In this document: positions 52,640-63,705 of the stretch, piece by piece
How positions within the stretch are numbered: position 1 is the stretch's first letter
Layout: every line of letters begins with the position of its first letter
Source of the DNA: Prorocentrum cordatum
Lineage: Eukaryota > Sar > Dinophyceae > Prorocentrales > Prorocentraceae
DNA: 64,000 bases
Reading direction: 5' to 3'
Assembly (NCBI GenBank): GCA_963575745.1
Contig: CAUYUJ010003681.1
Coordinates: 51,001-115,000, forward strand
The notes under the pieces: generated by a model
What the model saw: the letters and a program-made list of their open reading frames with translations, nothing else
The model's database searches: none
What the model was told of the DNA's origin: nothing
Program-made: the position numbers and the translations under genes

Positions 52640-53080
52640 CAATGACAAACAACAAACAACACACAACACAAAAAAGTAATAACAACAACAAAAACAACAA
52701 TAACAACAACAGCAACCACAATCATGTTCAGACTGTTCGCTCCTATCTGCTCACGTGCCCATCAATACGTATACCCCAAACCCTCGATACCCGCCTTCGT
52801 CGTCATCGATCGTACCCCCTTCGAGGCATATCTTCCTTACCTGCCACGTGTATTCAGTGCAGCCCCGAACACAAGGGAAGAGAGAACGGGTGGAAGGTGG
52901 AGGGAGAACAATGGAGCACGAGAGAAATTAGCAGGAGGGAGGCAAGGAACAGAAAACAAGTGGTAAAACCAGACGGGCAGATCGGGTGGGCAGACCCATG
53001 ACGGCAGGTCGGGAAGGCGGGACAAGGCGACGAGGTCGAGCAGGCGGGGTGCTGAAGCGTGGGTCCTGCATGAATCGTAA
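52640..53080 (+). repeat. Composite 0.9 kb module, copy 1
   Basis: CAA-rich part (52665-52720), then TTCGCTCCTATCTGCTCACGTGCC, CGTATACCCCAAACCCTCGATACCCGCCTTCG (read in parts), GGCATATCTTCCTTACCTGCC, GAGAGAACGGGTGGAAGG, GACGGGCAGATCGGGTGGG and GACAAGGCGACGAGGTCGAG, then GCGGGGTGCTGAAGCGTGGG. The same words in the same order define five further copies. Confidence 0.8.
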
Positions 53081-53084
53081 ATCA

Positions 53085-53580
53085 TGAGAAAAGCCAGCGT
53101 GGGCCACGAAGAGCATAACATCCAAGGCCACAGGGCAGCGACGGGGCCGCCGAGGGCAGCATTAGGGCCACGAAGGTCCACCGCGGGGCCACGAAGCGCA
53201 TGCATATGGGGCCACGACGGGCGCGAGCGAGCGGGGGCCAAGAAGGGCATTTGCATACGGGGCCACAACGGGCGACAGCGGGGCCACTGACGGCAGCAAA
53301 GGTGCCACGAAGGGCAGCGAGGGGGCCACGAAGGGCGACAGCGGGGCTACGAAGGGGCATGCGTATGGGGCCACTGCGGGCGCGTGCGAGCGGGGGCCAG
53401 GAAAGGCATATAATGCGGGGCCCAAAGGGCAGCGACGGGGCCACTGAGGGCAGCAACGGGGCCACGAAGGGCAGCGATCGAAGGCGACCGCGGAACCGGT
53501 ACGGGCAGCGAGGGGCATCGAAGGCGGGCGAAGGGCAGCGAGCGGCGACTGCAGTCATTAACGGGCTGGTCGGGCGGGCA
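53085..53580 (+). repeat. About 20-bp minisatellite GGGGCCACGAAGGGCAGCGA
   Basis: About 20 degenerate units with GGGGCCAC, GAAGGGC and AGCG parts. Minus-strand Val-Ala-Pro-Leu frames over it are artefacts. Confidence 0.9.
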
Positions 53581-53599
53581 GGCCCTGACGGGCGGGTCG

Positions 53600-53900
53600 A
53601 GTGGGCGGGTCGTTGAAGCGTGAGCCCTGCTTGAACCGCCAGGCGGTATGCAGCGGGAACGCGATTCCTGAGTGTCGAAGACCGGCATTTGAGTAAATTA
53701 TGAGGAAATATCAAGCGAAACGGTTCGGTGGTAAGTTGCGAGGAGGTCCCAAGCGAGAACGCGATTTTGCAATAATTTGTCATGAAGTATCAGGCGGGAG
53801 CCACGATTCGGTGGTAATTAGCTAGGAAGTCCAAAGCGAGAGCGCAATTCTTCAGTTAATTGTGAGGAAATATCAGGCGTGAGCCGTTGCTGTTGTTGTT
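53600..53900 (+). repeat. GAGGAAGT satellite (about 45-bp units)
   Basis: Units of GTGAGGAAATATCAGGCG, GGGAGCGCGATTCCTGAAT type, also present at 55990-56220, 56900-57120, 58490-58720 and, reversed, 60680-60930. Confidence 0.85.
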
Positions 53901-53964
53901 GTTCCCCACATCCAAAGTGGGGTTCTTGTTTTCTCTGGACACCCCGCGCAGGAACAGGAACACA

Positions 53965-54240
53965 CACACACACTCACACTCACTCACACTCTCTCATCAT
54001 CAACCTCATCAGCATCATCGATGATGCTCTCTCACATGCTTAGTCGCTCACATACTCATCATCATCATCATCACTCGCACTCTCTCACACGCTCACGAAC
54101 ATCATCATCATCATCGGCATCGGCATCATCCTCATTCAAACATCATCATCGCCACCACCACTCACAATCAATCATCATCCTCTTCACCACTCATCTTCAC
54201 CACCACTCATCATCCTCATCCTCATCATCGTTGAGTAAAT
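53965..54240. repeat. (CA), (ACTC) and (CAT) simple repeats
   Basis: CACACA and CACTCA at 53967-53990, then CATCAT/TCATCA repeats with CTCAC interruptions to 54235. Confidence 0.9.
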
Positions 54241-54242
54241 TG

Positions 54243-54975
54243 TGAGGAAGTCTCAGGCGGGAGCCCCCTCCCTATGGGGCCCGCAGATCATGTTGGTAAT
54301 CCGAGCGGGTCATCGGAAACCTGTAACTGTCGTCACTTTTGGGCTGCCTGATGGAGGAAGTCTCAGGCGGGAGCCTCGTCTGTGAGTGATTGGGAGGAGT
54401 CTCAGGCGGGAGCTCCCTCCCTATGGGGCCCGCAGATCATGTTGGTAATCCGAGCGGGTCATCGGAAAACTGTAACTGTCGTCACTTTTGGGCTCCTCAA
54501 GCTTGAATTTGGAGGAAGTCTCAGGCGGGAGCCTCGTCTGTGAGTGAATTCTGAGGAAGGCTCAGGCGGGAGCCCCCTCCCTATGGGGCCCGCAGATCAT
54601 GTTGGTAATCCGAGCGGGTCATCGGAATTTTGTAATTGTCGTCACTTTTGGGCTCGTCAAGCTTGAATTTGGAGGAAGTCTCAGGCGGGAGCCTCGTCTC
54701 TGAGTGAATTGCGAGGAAGGCTCAGGCGGGAGCCCCCTCCCTATGGGGCCCGCAGATCATGTTGGTAATCCGAGCGGGTCATCGGAATTTTGTAATTGTC
54801 GTCACTTTTGGGCTCGTCAAGCCTGATTATGGAGGAAGTCTCAGGCGGGAGCCTCGTCTGTGAGTGAACTGCGAGGAAGTCTCAGGCGGGAGCCCCCTCC
54901 CTATGGGGCCCGCAGATCATGTTGGTAATCCGAGCGGGTCATCCAAAACCTGTAACTGTCGTCAATTTTGGGTTT
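54243..54975 (+). repeat. About 160-bp tandem repeat, five units
   Basis: CTATGGGGCCCGCAGATCAT occurs at 54272, 54421, 54581, 54741 and 54901. Each unit contains GGTAATCCGAGCGGGTCATC, GTCGTCACTTTTGGGCTC and GAGGAAGTCTCAGGCGGGAG twice. The last copy runs into unrelated sequence after GTCGTCAATTTTGGG. Confidence 0.95.
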
Positions 54976-55370
54976 TCGCGCTGCCAGAACGCAGTTCCCA
55001 GGCCACATTTTGGACGCAACAAGGAAGTTTTTGGGCTCCTAGGCCACAGTTTGGATCCATTTTGGACGCAACAAGGGGTTGTCCCGACAGCCTGGCCCGC
55101 GGGGTTGCCCCAACGGCTGCGCGACGTGACCAGTAGAGAACGCGCCTGTGCTGGCCGTGGCGGCGACGGCGCCGAGGAACATCGACATGCGCGCTCATGC
55201 AACAGGAAGGGGAGGAGGTGGCGGGGCGCGGAACAAACAGGGGGGCGAGGATGGGGACAACGTAAAGAGTGGAAGGGGGGCCCGCGCCAAGGCGACACGA
55301 AATATACGCAGAAGAGACAGCCAGGACGCCTCACCAACCACGAGGACGACGGTGATGGTTTTTCCAGAGT
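54976..55370. other. Mostly unique sequence
   Basis: Has a direct repeat (CCACATTTTGGACGCAACAAGG at 55001-55022, in part again at 55055-55077). No gene was recognised. Confidence 0.45.
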
Positions 55371-55399
55371 CGCCCAGAGGATTCTTATGTGGGGTTCTT

Positions 55400-56225
55400 C
55401 CGTCGGAGTAATTGTTTTAAACCAGGGGCCAACGGCACAGTTTGAACTTAATGATGTTCCGTGGTAGAACAACAGGGTGCGAGCCCTGGGAGGGGCACTT
55501 CAAACGAAAAAATACAATGTGCACAGGGCGGGGGGATCAACAATACGTATTATTCTGAACTGAGAGTTCAACAACAACAACATTAACAACAACAACAACA
55601 ACAACACCGAGGACAACACCACTTACTATTATTTTGACATGTTTGTAAGGCTGTTCGCTTGCACACGATCGCGTGCCATTCAACACGTGAATCCCGAACC
55701 CTCGATACCCGCCGTCTTCGTCTTCGACCGTGCCCCTTGGGGTTGTATACTTTTAATATCTGCGACGTGTATTTCGTGCAGCCCCTGAGGCAGGGATGAG
55801 AGAGGACGGATGGAAGGAACGGACAAGGGGGATGGAGGAGGATGGAACAAGAGAGAGACTAGGAGGAGGGGGGCTAGGAGCAGAAAAACACGTTGCAGAA
55901 CCAGACGGGCAGATCTGGTGGATAGACCCTACTAGGCGGGTCGGGAAGGAGGGCCCAGGCTGCCAGGTCGAGCAGGCGGGTTGCTGAAGCGTGCGTCCCA
56001 CATGAATTGCGAGGAAGTGTCGAGCGACAGCTCGATTCCCAAATCAATCGTGAGGAAATCCACAGCGAGAGCGTGACCCCTGAATGTCGAGGGCGCGGCG
56101 TCTGAATAAGTTGCGAGGAAGTCTCACGCGAAAGCGCGATTCCTGAATACATTGTGAGGAAGTCACGCGCGAGAGCGCGATTTGGGAATACATTGTGAGG
56201 AAGCATCAGGCGGGAGCCGTTGTTG
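55400..56225 (+). repeat. Composite 0.9 kb module, copy 2
   Basis: Contains ACAGGGTGCGAGCCCTGGGA (55470), a CAA-rich part (55567-55610), the TTCGCTTGCACACG / GAATCCCGAACCCTCGATAC block, the purine-rich GAGAGGACGGATGGAAGG block, GACGGGCAGATCTGGTGG, and a GAGGAAGT satellite tail (55990-56220). Confidence 0.85.
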
Positions 56226-57125
56226 TTGTAGTTCGGGGGCCAACAACGCATTTTGAGAAGAAAGACGTTCCCCGATACAAACAGGGTGCGAGCCCCGGGA
56301 AAGCCATGTTATTGAAACAACACATATGTAACCAGAGGGGGCATCAACAACAAGCATTCTATAATGTGAGAGGGTTCAGCAACACCAACCACTACAACAA
56401 CAACAGCTGCAGCAGCGACAATAACAACCACGATCACAACCACAACCACAGCCACAACAGCACCAACACCACCAACAACCTCAACAACATCAACATCAAC
56501 AGCAACAACAAGAACATCAAACACAACAACACCAACAACAACAACAACGTGTTGTTGGACTTCGCCTTGATGTGCTCGAAACACACAACACGTATATTCC
56601 AAACTCTCGATGCCCAGCCTCTGCGTCGTCAATCGTGCCCCCTCTTGGAGGTATATCTTTCCTACCTGCAACGTGGATGTCGTGCAGCCCCTAAGGCAAG
56701 GGAGGGGAGGACGGATGGAAGAAGGGACACGGTGGGGGGGGAAGAGGATGGAACACGAGAGAGAGTAACAGGAAAGAGCTGGGAACAGGAAGCACGTGGC
56801 AGAACCAGACGGGCAGATCGGGCGGGTAGATCCTGACAGGCGGACTGGGAAGGCGGGCCCAGGCGACCAGGTCGAGCAGGCGGGTTGCTGAAACGCGCGT
56901 TCTGCATGAGTTGCGAGGAAGTCTCGAGCGACAGCGCGGTTCTTAAATACATCGTGAGGAAATCCAGCGAGAAGGTGATTCCTGATTGTCGAGGGCGCGG
57001 CGCCTGAATAAATTGCGAGGAAGTCCCACGCGAGAGCGCGACTTCTGCATCAACTGTTCCGGCGTCCCGTGCGAAAGCGCGATTTGGAAGTATATTGTGA
57101 GGAAGTATTAGCTGGGAGCCGCTGT
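56226..57125 (+). repeat. Composite 0.9 kb module, copy 3
   Basis: Begins TTGTTGTTGTAGTTCGGGGG; ACAGGGTGCGAGCCCCGGGA at 56283; CAA-rich part 56390-56550; ACACGTATATTCCAAACTCTCGATG; the purine-rich block; GACGGGCAGATCGGGCGGG; and the satellite tail 56900-57120. Confidence 0.85.
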
Positions 57126-57189
57126 TGTTGTAAACGGGGGCCCAACCCAATTTGGTGACACGTCAGCCAGAGCGGACCCCAAACGGTAG

Positions 57190-57440
57190 GTTCTTGCAAC
57201 CTACGCGGTGCATTATCAGTGATGCGATGCAAGCTGTGGAATGCAATCTACGTGGTGCAATCTACGTGGCACAAGACATGCGATGATGCAACCTATACAG
57301 TGCAATATGTGCGGTGCACGGTGCAACGTATGCGATGCAACCGATGCAATGCTGACTGTGCGGTGCAGTCTATGCGGTGCAACGTCTGCGATGCCACTTG
57401 TGTCAAGCAAGCTGTGCGGCGCGACGTGTGCGATGCGGCG
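57190..57440 (+). repeat. GTGCAATCTATGCGGTGCAA satellite
   Basis: About 11-13 degenerate 20-24 bp units of GATGCAACC-TATGCGGTGCA type. Same family as 49380-49875 but in the opposite orientation. Confidence 0.85.
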
Positions 57441-57620
57441 ACGGCGACGGGCCGCGACGGGCGGCACGGGCGGCGACGTGCGGGGACGGTGGCGACGGGC
57501 GGCGACACCGACGGGGGCGCCGAGTGACGACGGGTGGCACGGGCGGCGACGGGCGGGGAGGGCTGCGATGGGCGGCAACGGCGACGGGCGGCGACGGGCG
57601 GCACGGCGGCGATTGTGCCA
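57440..57620 (+). repeat. GACGGGCGGC minisatellite
   Basis: Units of about 10 bases (GGCGACGGGCGGCACGGGCG), resembling the repeat at 7668-7965. Confidence 0.85.
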
Positions 57621-57629
57621 AGGGCTCCC

Positions 57630-57785
57630 TCGAGGGCGCGAAGTTATTCGCGCTTCGCGCTTCGCGGTCCTCGTTCCTTCTCCTCCTCCTCCTTGTCCTC
57701 CTTTTCTCCCTTTGGGGGGGTGGCGCGAGAGCGCGAAGTTATTCGCACTTCGCGCTTCGCGCAGCGCGAAGCGCGAAGTTGGGAG
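57630..57785. repeat. CGCGAAGTTATTCGC repeats with a perfect palindrome
   Basis: GCGCGAAGTTATTCGC occurs at 57637 and 57731. After the second, ACTTCGCGCTTCGCGC (57747-57762), one base, then GCGCGAAGCGCGAAGT (57764-57779) form a perfect 16-bp inverted repeat. A CTC tract lies between the two copies. Confidence 0.9.
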
Positions 57786-57799
57786 CCCTTGGGGAGTGG

Positions 57800-58735
57800 C
57801 GCTGTTGCTCTGTAGACCGCACGGTGCGAGCCCCTGGAGGAGCACTTCGGCTGAACAAGACAATGGCTACCGGGGAGAAGGGACCCGCCACAGCTATTGC
57901 TCATAAATGAGATTTCAACAGCAACACCAACAACAATAACAACACCAACAACACCAACATCGACAACCACTACGACCGCATCAACAGCAACACCAACACC
58001 AACCAACAACGACAAACAGCAACCGGTAAACATCACGCAACAGGCAACAGCAACACCATCAACACTAACAACAACATCAACACCAACAACAGCACCGACA
58101 ACAACCACCAACACCAACCAACAACCAACGAACAACACACAATACACAACACGTGCCACAACCACAACAGCAGCAGCAGCATCACCACCAATTACCACGT
58201 ACATCCCACATCCTCCGTACACGCCTTCTTCGTGTTCGATCGTACCCCTTTGGGGGCATTTCCCCCTTACCTGTCACGCGCAACTTGCGCAGGTCTTAAG
58301 ACAGGGGAGAGAGGACGGATGGAAGGGGGAGGAAAAAGTATGGAGCACGAGAAAGATTGGCAGGAGGGGTGCCAGGAGCAGAAACCACGTGGCAGAACTG
58401 GACGGGGAAATCGAGCGGGTAGACCCTAGCGGGCGTTTCGGGAAAGCGAGCCCAGGCAGCCAGGTCGAACAGGCGGGTTGCTGAAGCGTGCGTCCCGCAT
58501 GAATCGCGAGGAAGTTTCGAGCAACAGCGCGATTCCCAAGTAACTCGAGAGAAAGGCCACGCCGAAAGCGTGGTTCCTGAGTTTCGAGCGCGCGGCGTCT
58601 GAATGAATTGACGGGACGTCCCACGCGAAAGCACGGTCCCTACATAATTTGCGAGAAACTCCCGCGCGAGAGCGCGCTTTGTGGAGTACGTTGTACGGAA
58701 GTATCAGGTGGGACACGCTGTTGTTGCAAATCGGG
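57800..58735 (+). repeat. Composite 0.9 kb module, copy 4
   Basis: ACGGTGCGAGCCCCTGGAGG (57821), a long CAA/CAC-rich part (57915-58190), CATCCCACATCCTCCGTACACG, the GAGAGAGGACGGATGGAAGG block, GGACGGGGAAATCGAGCGGG, CAGGTCGAACAGGCGGGTTG and a satellite tail (58495-58720). Confidence 0.85.
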
Positions 58736-59235
58736 GGCCAAAGGCCCAATCTGAGCCTCAAGATTCCCTCTTGTTAAACAAACAGGGCGCGAGCCCCGGG
58801 AGGAACACTTTAAGTGAACCGTTCAATCGTCGCCGAGGAGGGAGGGGGGATCAACAATACTTTGTAGGTATACGTGGCGATTCAACAACGTCACCCGCAT
58901 CAGCAACAACAACACCAACAACAACAACTACAAAAACAACTACAACACCAGCACCACCGCCACCACCAGCGACAGCCATAACCACAACAACAACAACCGC
59001 AGCAGCAGCAGCAGCATCAACAATCATTGTTCGACTGCTCCCTGTTTTCTGCTCGCGTGCCACTCATCACGTATATCGCAAACCCTAGATGCCTGCCCTC
59101 TTCGTTTTTCCCGATCGTACCACATGAAAGATATACCTTTCTTACCCGCAACGCGTATGTCGTACACTGTGAGGACGCATCAGGCGGGAACCGCTCTTGT
59201 TGTAAACCGGGAGCCAGGGCACAATTGGGTGACCC
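58736..59235 (+). repeat. Composite 0.9 kb module, copy 5 (truncated)
   Basis: ACAGGGCGCGAGCCCCGGGA (58782), a CAA-rich part (58880-59010), GCTCGCGTGCCACTCATCAC and AACCCTAGATGCCTGCCCTC. It then breaks off before the purine-rich block and jumps to GAGGACGCATCAGGCGGGAA (59170). Confidence 0.8.
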
Positions 59236-59239
59236 CCCA

Positions 59240-59865
59240 CTTTCTTCATTGCAAAGACAAGGTGCGAAACATGGAGTGAGCAGATTATTTGATCATTAAA
59301 ATGGTTTCACTTGAAATTCAGCTGGTTACTGGAGGCAGGGGATTACCAATAGCTACCCTGTAGAAGTGAAAACCAACAACAGCGACGACAACAACAGCAG
59401 TCATGCTACCCGTATGCTCGATCATTCTCTATGGAGCATGCGTCCATCATGGTCGCTCCCCCATAAAAAATGTATTTTGCTGCACGTGGGGGTCCGATAT
59501 TCCTGTGTGCAGATCTCCCGCCCGAGGAGGTCTTGACAACACCTTTCCCGAAACACCTCAACATCTCCAGCCCCGATGGCACATCGCCTTCGCAATCGCC
59601 TTGCCGATGCTCTGCTTCTAGGTATCACCACGCCGGACTGGCCCGAAACCTGTGGGAGAGGCCCCGCAACCCCTGGGAGTGCCCCCGGAACCGCTTGGAC
59701 AGTCTCTTGCCCATTGGATAGTCCCCAAAGCCTATCAGAGAAGTTTCGGAACCCTTGTGGGCAACATGAGGGACCCTGGGACACGACAAAGGAGGCCTCG
59801 GGACATTTTTGGAAAAAAGGCTCTTGTCGGAGGAACTTGGCAGCCTCGGGGATGGGAAAAGAGGA
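59240..59865. other. No gene recognised
   Basis: Mixed sequence; 59640-59810 has short degenerate CCTGGGA and ACCCTTGGG words. No supported frame. Confidence 0.45.
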
Positions 59866-60205
59866 AGGGGAGGTGAGGAGGAGGAGACGGGGGGGGAGAA
59901 TGATGAGGGAATACGGGGAGGGAGGAGGAGGAGGAAAAGGAAAAGGAGGAGGAGGAGGAGGAGGAGGGGAGGAGGAGGAGGAGGAGGAGGAACGGAGAGT
60001 ATTCGGAGGAGGAGGGAGGAGGAGGAGGAGGAGGAGGAGGAGGAGGAGGAGGAGGAGGAGGAACAGGAGCAGGAGGAGGACGAGGAGGAGGAGGACGACG
60101 ACGAGGAGGCCGAGGAGGACGACGAGGAGGAGGAAGGGGACGGGGAGGAGGAGGAGGAGGAGCACGATGACTACGAAGACGACGACGACGACGCCGAAGA
60201 CGACG
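59866..60205. repeat. GGA/GAC-rich block
   Basis: Purine-rich GGA repeat (pure at 59950-59990 and 60010-60062) grading into GACGAC at 60070-60200. Confidence 0.95.
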
Positions 60206-60355
60206 GGGTCGCCGCCGCGGGCTTTCGGGCCGGCCCTGGCGCGCGGAACGCGCCACGGGGGCACCAGCGCAGACCTCCGACAGTGTATGCTGCATTCTTG
60301 AGGCTCCGCACAAGGGACTTGGGAAGCCCCAAAGGCCTGCGTGACTCTTGAGTTA

Positions 60356-60560
60356 CCACGGAGGAAATCCAACGGGAGCATTGTTGTTTGCAGGGGGACC
60401 GTTTGCCGCGCCGAGGCGGGAGCGCCGGTCTTGAGCAAAAAGCCTGGAAGTAGCGAGCGGGAGCGCCAGTTCTGTGGGAAAACCAGCTTTCGGCGGCGAG
60501 CAAGAGCCCGGGTCCCGAGTTAACAAGGAGGATCGAGCGGGAGCGTGGTTGAAATTTCAT
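60356..60560 (+). repeat. GAGCGGGAGCG repeat, related to 63130-63430
   Basis: GTTGTTTGCAGGGGGACCG, GCGCCGAGGCGGGAGCGCCG, GGAAAACCAGCTTTCGGCGG and GAGCAAGAGCCC have clear partners at 63157-63300. Confidence 0.75.
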
Positions 60561-60659
60561 TATTGAAAAATGATTGTTGACCCTACTCCCGTGATTTGTA
60601 CTCTTCATTTGAAGCGCTTGCCGCGGGGTCCGCACCATTAATTTTGATCAGAGAATATC

Positions 60660-61265
60660 ACGGGGCTCAATGTGTGCTGTTGGCCCCCAGTTTACAACAA
60701 CAGCGGCTTCCGCTCGACATCCCCTCACAAAGTATTCCCACATCGCGCTCTCGCGCGGGACTTCCTCACACTTTGTGCAGGAATCGCGCTCTCGCGTGGG
60801 AAATCTGCAGTTCATTCAGACGATGCGCTCTCGGCGCTCAGGAATTACGTTTTCGCTTTGGCTTCTTTCGCGATTTATTCGGAAATCGCGCTATCGACAA
60901 AGACATTCTCGCGATTCATGCAGGGCCCGCGCTTCAGCAACCCGCCTGCTCGACCTGGTCCCCTGGGCCCGCCTTCCCGACTTGCCCGCTATGGGTCTGC
61001 CCACCCGATTTGCCCGTTCGGTTATACTACTTGTTTGCTGATCCTTGCCTTTCTTCTGCTCATTTCTCTCGTGCTACATTATTCTCCCCTCCCTTTTCCA
61101 CTCGTTTGGTCCTCCCTTGTTTTGATGGGGTTGCATTAAATGCACGTGGCAGGTAAGAGAGATATACCCCAAGGCGGCGCGGGATATACGTATCGCCTGG
61201 CGCTTGAACATATAGGAGCGAACGGTTTTAATGTTTGTTATTGTTGCTGTTGTTGTTGCTGTTGT
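60660..61265 (-). repeat. Composite 0.9 kb module, copy 6 (inverted)
   Basis: Reverse-complemented order of the other copies: GGCCCCCAGTTTACAACAAC, reversed GAGGAAGT satellite (60720-60930), CAGCAACCCGCCTGCTCGAC, GCCCACCCGATTTGCCCG, a CT-rich part, GTGGCAGGTAAGAGAGATAT, GAGCGAACGG and a TTG-rich part (61220-61268). Confidence 0.85.
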
Positions 61266-61424
61266 TGTTTGAATTTTTCACTGCCAGATAATAAGTATTG
61301 CTGATATCTGGAACCGGTTCCGCGCGCTCTCGCCTTTACGCCGGCTGCAATTCCTCTGAAAACGAGGCTCCCGCTCGAGCGCGGGTTTGATTGTAAGCGC
61401 GTGCCCTTGGAAACCCGGCTAAAA

Positions 61425-61950
61425 CGACAACGGCTCCCGTTCGATACCTCCTCACAAGTTATCCCGAGACACCCTGGCCAGAGAGGCCCCCGAACTCAGG
61501 AACGGCGCTCTCGCTCGAGAGTTCCTCGCAAGTCATTCAAGTTGGTGGAGGCCCAGCCACGACGACAAGGTCTCCTGGTCGATAATTGCTAACGTTTTAC
61601 TCCGAGACCCCCTGGCCAGGATGGCCCCAGAACTCAGGAACGGCGCTCTCGCTCGACACTTTTTCATGATTCAGTCAAGTTGGCGAATGCCCAATTACGA
61701 CGACAAGGGCTCGTTCGATACTTCCTCAAGAATTATTCGCAGAGGCCCTTGCCAGAGAGGCCCCCGAACTAAAGAGTGGCGCTTTTGCCCGAGACTTTCT
61801 CGTAAGTCGGACAATTTAGTGGAGGCGCAAATGCGGCGACAAGGGCTCCCGTTCGATGTTTCCCAATATGTATGCCGAGTACCCTTGGCCTGAGAGGCCC
61901 CGAGATCAGGAACAGCGCTATCGCTCGAGAGTTCCTCGCACTTTTTTTCA
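61425..61950. repeat. About 137-bp tandem repeat, four units
   Basis: CGACGACAAGG(G)CTC marks 61412-, 61559-, 61700- and 61835-; each unit has GTTCGATA-TCCTC, CCTGGCCAGAGAGGCCCC and GAACTCAGGAACGGCGCTCT. The units are a higher-order form of the reversed GAGGAAGT satellite. Confidence 0.85.
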
Positions 61951-62084
61951 TAAGCCGACAAGGAAGATATTCCCCCCGAAAGGGGGGGTGATCTAAGACG
62001 AAGTGGGCGGGTATCGATAGTTGAGGTATGCAAATTGAAGACACGCGTGCCCGTAAGAGCGAAGACTCTTAAAATGATTACTGT

Positions 62085-62106
62085 TGTTGTTCTTGTTGTT
62101 GTGGTT

Positions 62107-62160
<54 letters not shown>

Positions 62161-62162
62161 GA
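62085..62162. repeat. (TTG)n tract
   Basis: TTG repeat, pure at 62107-62160. A short TTG tract also lies at 62922-62952. Confidence 0.95.
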
Positions 62163-62620
62163 ACATTATTAATTCTAAAGAATAATTATTGTTGGGACCC
62201 CTGGTGCACGGCCCCCCTGCGCCGCCTAGGCCGCAGCTACATTTTCATCATTTTCGTGAGGAAGCCTCAGGTAATTCGATGTGATCAAGATCCGGTTGTT
62301 TTGTTCCCCCCCGCTTTCCCTTGCAAAAAACACTATAAAATGACATTTCTTGTTCTAATATAATCAAATTTCAAGAATCCCTTGCAAAAAATAAGGTAAA
62401 GTGGACATTCGCGCGCGCAAGACGAAATCCTTCCAAAAGCTTAGTGTTCGGAGCGATTTTAACATAAAAACATCAAAAAACCAATGGTTTTTCAACAAAA
62501 AAATGTCAAAATCTCATCCCGCGCGCTCTTGCGGATTCGTAGGAAACCCAACACTTTTTAAACATTTCTGTCAAACGGGCTTTTGCGAGCAACTTTTTCG
62601 AACTTCTGCGACAACGGTTG
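62163..62620. other. AT-rich island without a gene
   Basis: The most AT-rich part of the window. CCCTTGCAAAAAA occurs twice (62318 and 62380). Poly-A runs are common. No reading frame or RNA gene is supported. Confidence 0.5.
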
Positions 62621-62624
62621 CGCA

Positions 62625-62920
62625 CCTGCCAGGGCCATCATCCCTGTCAAATAATACCATGCGGGACACATTCGTTTTTTCTTCGCGCGCGCACGCCGTC
62701 GTCGTCGGCCGCGGGGCCCTGAATAGTAGCCACGGTCGTCCGCATGCCACGAAGTGAAGTGTCCGAACGTCATAGGGCGGGAAGCTGGGTGTGGGTGGTG
62801 GCGAAGAGTCGTTTGGAAATTTGGTAGAGCTTGAACCGGCCCCCCCACAAAGTGGGGGTATTGCCCGCCTCCTATGAAAACCCTGGCACTGGTGAGAACG
62901 GAGTGTCCCCAGTCTTAAAT
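62625..62920. other. No gene recognised
   Basis: Mixed sequence leading into a TTG tract; no supported frame. Confidence 0.45.
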
Positions 62921-62921
62921 G

Positions 62922-62939
<18 letters not shown>

Positions 62940-62952
<13 letters not shown>

Positions 62953-63430
62953 GGAGGCCGCTTTCGGCGCAACCCCAAAACGCTTGAACTTGCGCTCCAA
63001 TTTCAAAGGAAATGCAGCCGGCGCTGAGGCGGGAGCGCCAGTGCGGATGTAGTGTGTGTCACAATGAGATATTTTATTACTCGAGGCTACAAATGAAACT
63101 AGAAAAGCCTCAGGGCCTCTCGGAGTCTTGAGTAAAAGCAGAGGAAGTGTCGAACGTGAGCGTCGTTGTTTGCAGGGGGGGCCGATCGCGGCGCCGAGGC
63201 GGGGGTGCCGGTCCTGATTTGTGAAGCCTGGACATATCGAGCGGGAGTTCCGGCTTTGCAGGAAAACCCGCTTTCGACGGCGAGCAAGAACCCTGGTCGA
63301 GCGGGAGCGTTGTTGTTGTTGGGGGGGCGCTTTCGGCGCACCCCAGAAACGCCTGAGCATGAGCTTAATGTTTAAAGGAATGCCGCCGGCGCCGAGGCGA
63401 GAGCGCCGGGGCGCCTGTATGGGGGTCCAA
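62940..63430 (+). repeat. About 370-bp direct repeat with GGCGGGAGCGCC words
   Basis: 62950-63055 (CGCTTTCGGCGCAACCCC, GCCGGCGCTGAGGCGGGAGC) matches 63325-63425 (CGCTTTCGGCGCACCCCAGA, GCCGGCGCCGAGGCGAGAGC). 63130-63300 between them matches 60356-60520. Confidence 0.8.
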
Positions 63431-63634
63431 CAAAAAGAACCGTTTAGCAATTCGGAGTCAACAGCAACAACAACAGCAGCGTCAGCAACAACAGTTCGTA
63501 CCGCAGAGGCCCACATCAGCCACGCACCCAGGAACAGTGAATGACCGTTCGGCCCCCTCACTCTGATGTGTGACCTTGCTCACCGCTTGCGCGGATGTGA
63601 AGCTATTGCTTGAGAGACCCGGCAATTCCTCCTC

Positions 63635-63705
63635 GCTTCTTCCTCCTCCTCCTCCTTCCTCCTCCTCCTCCTCATCCTCCTTCCTCCTCCTCCTCCTCGC
63701 TATTG
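63635..63705. repeat. (CTC)n tract
   Basis: CTC repeat with CTT and CAT variants. 63430-63635 and 63705-64000 hold nothing I can support; the last 150 bases are CCTCCAAGA and GACCCCCC-rich. Confidence 0.9.

Noticed and set aside
54243-54975. CRISPR-like regular spacing of about 160 bp
   Set aside because: The whole unit is repeated, not just a short repeat between unique spacers.
54940-54975. ACTTTTGGGCTC words as further spliced-leader relicts
   Set aside because: The resemblance is limited to TTTTGG-GCTC with an extra base and recurs as part of the 160-bp satellite.
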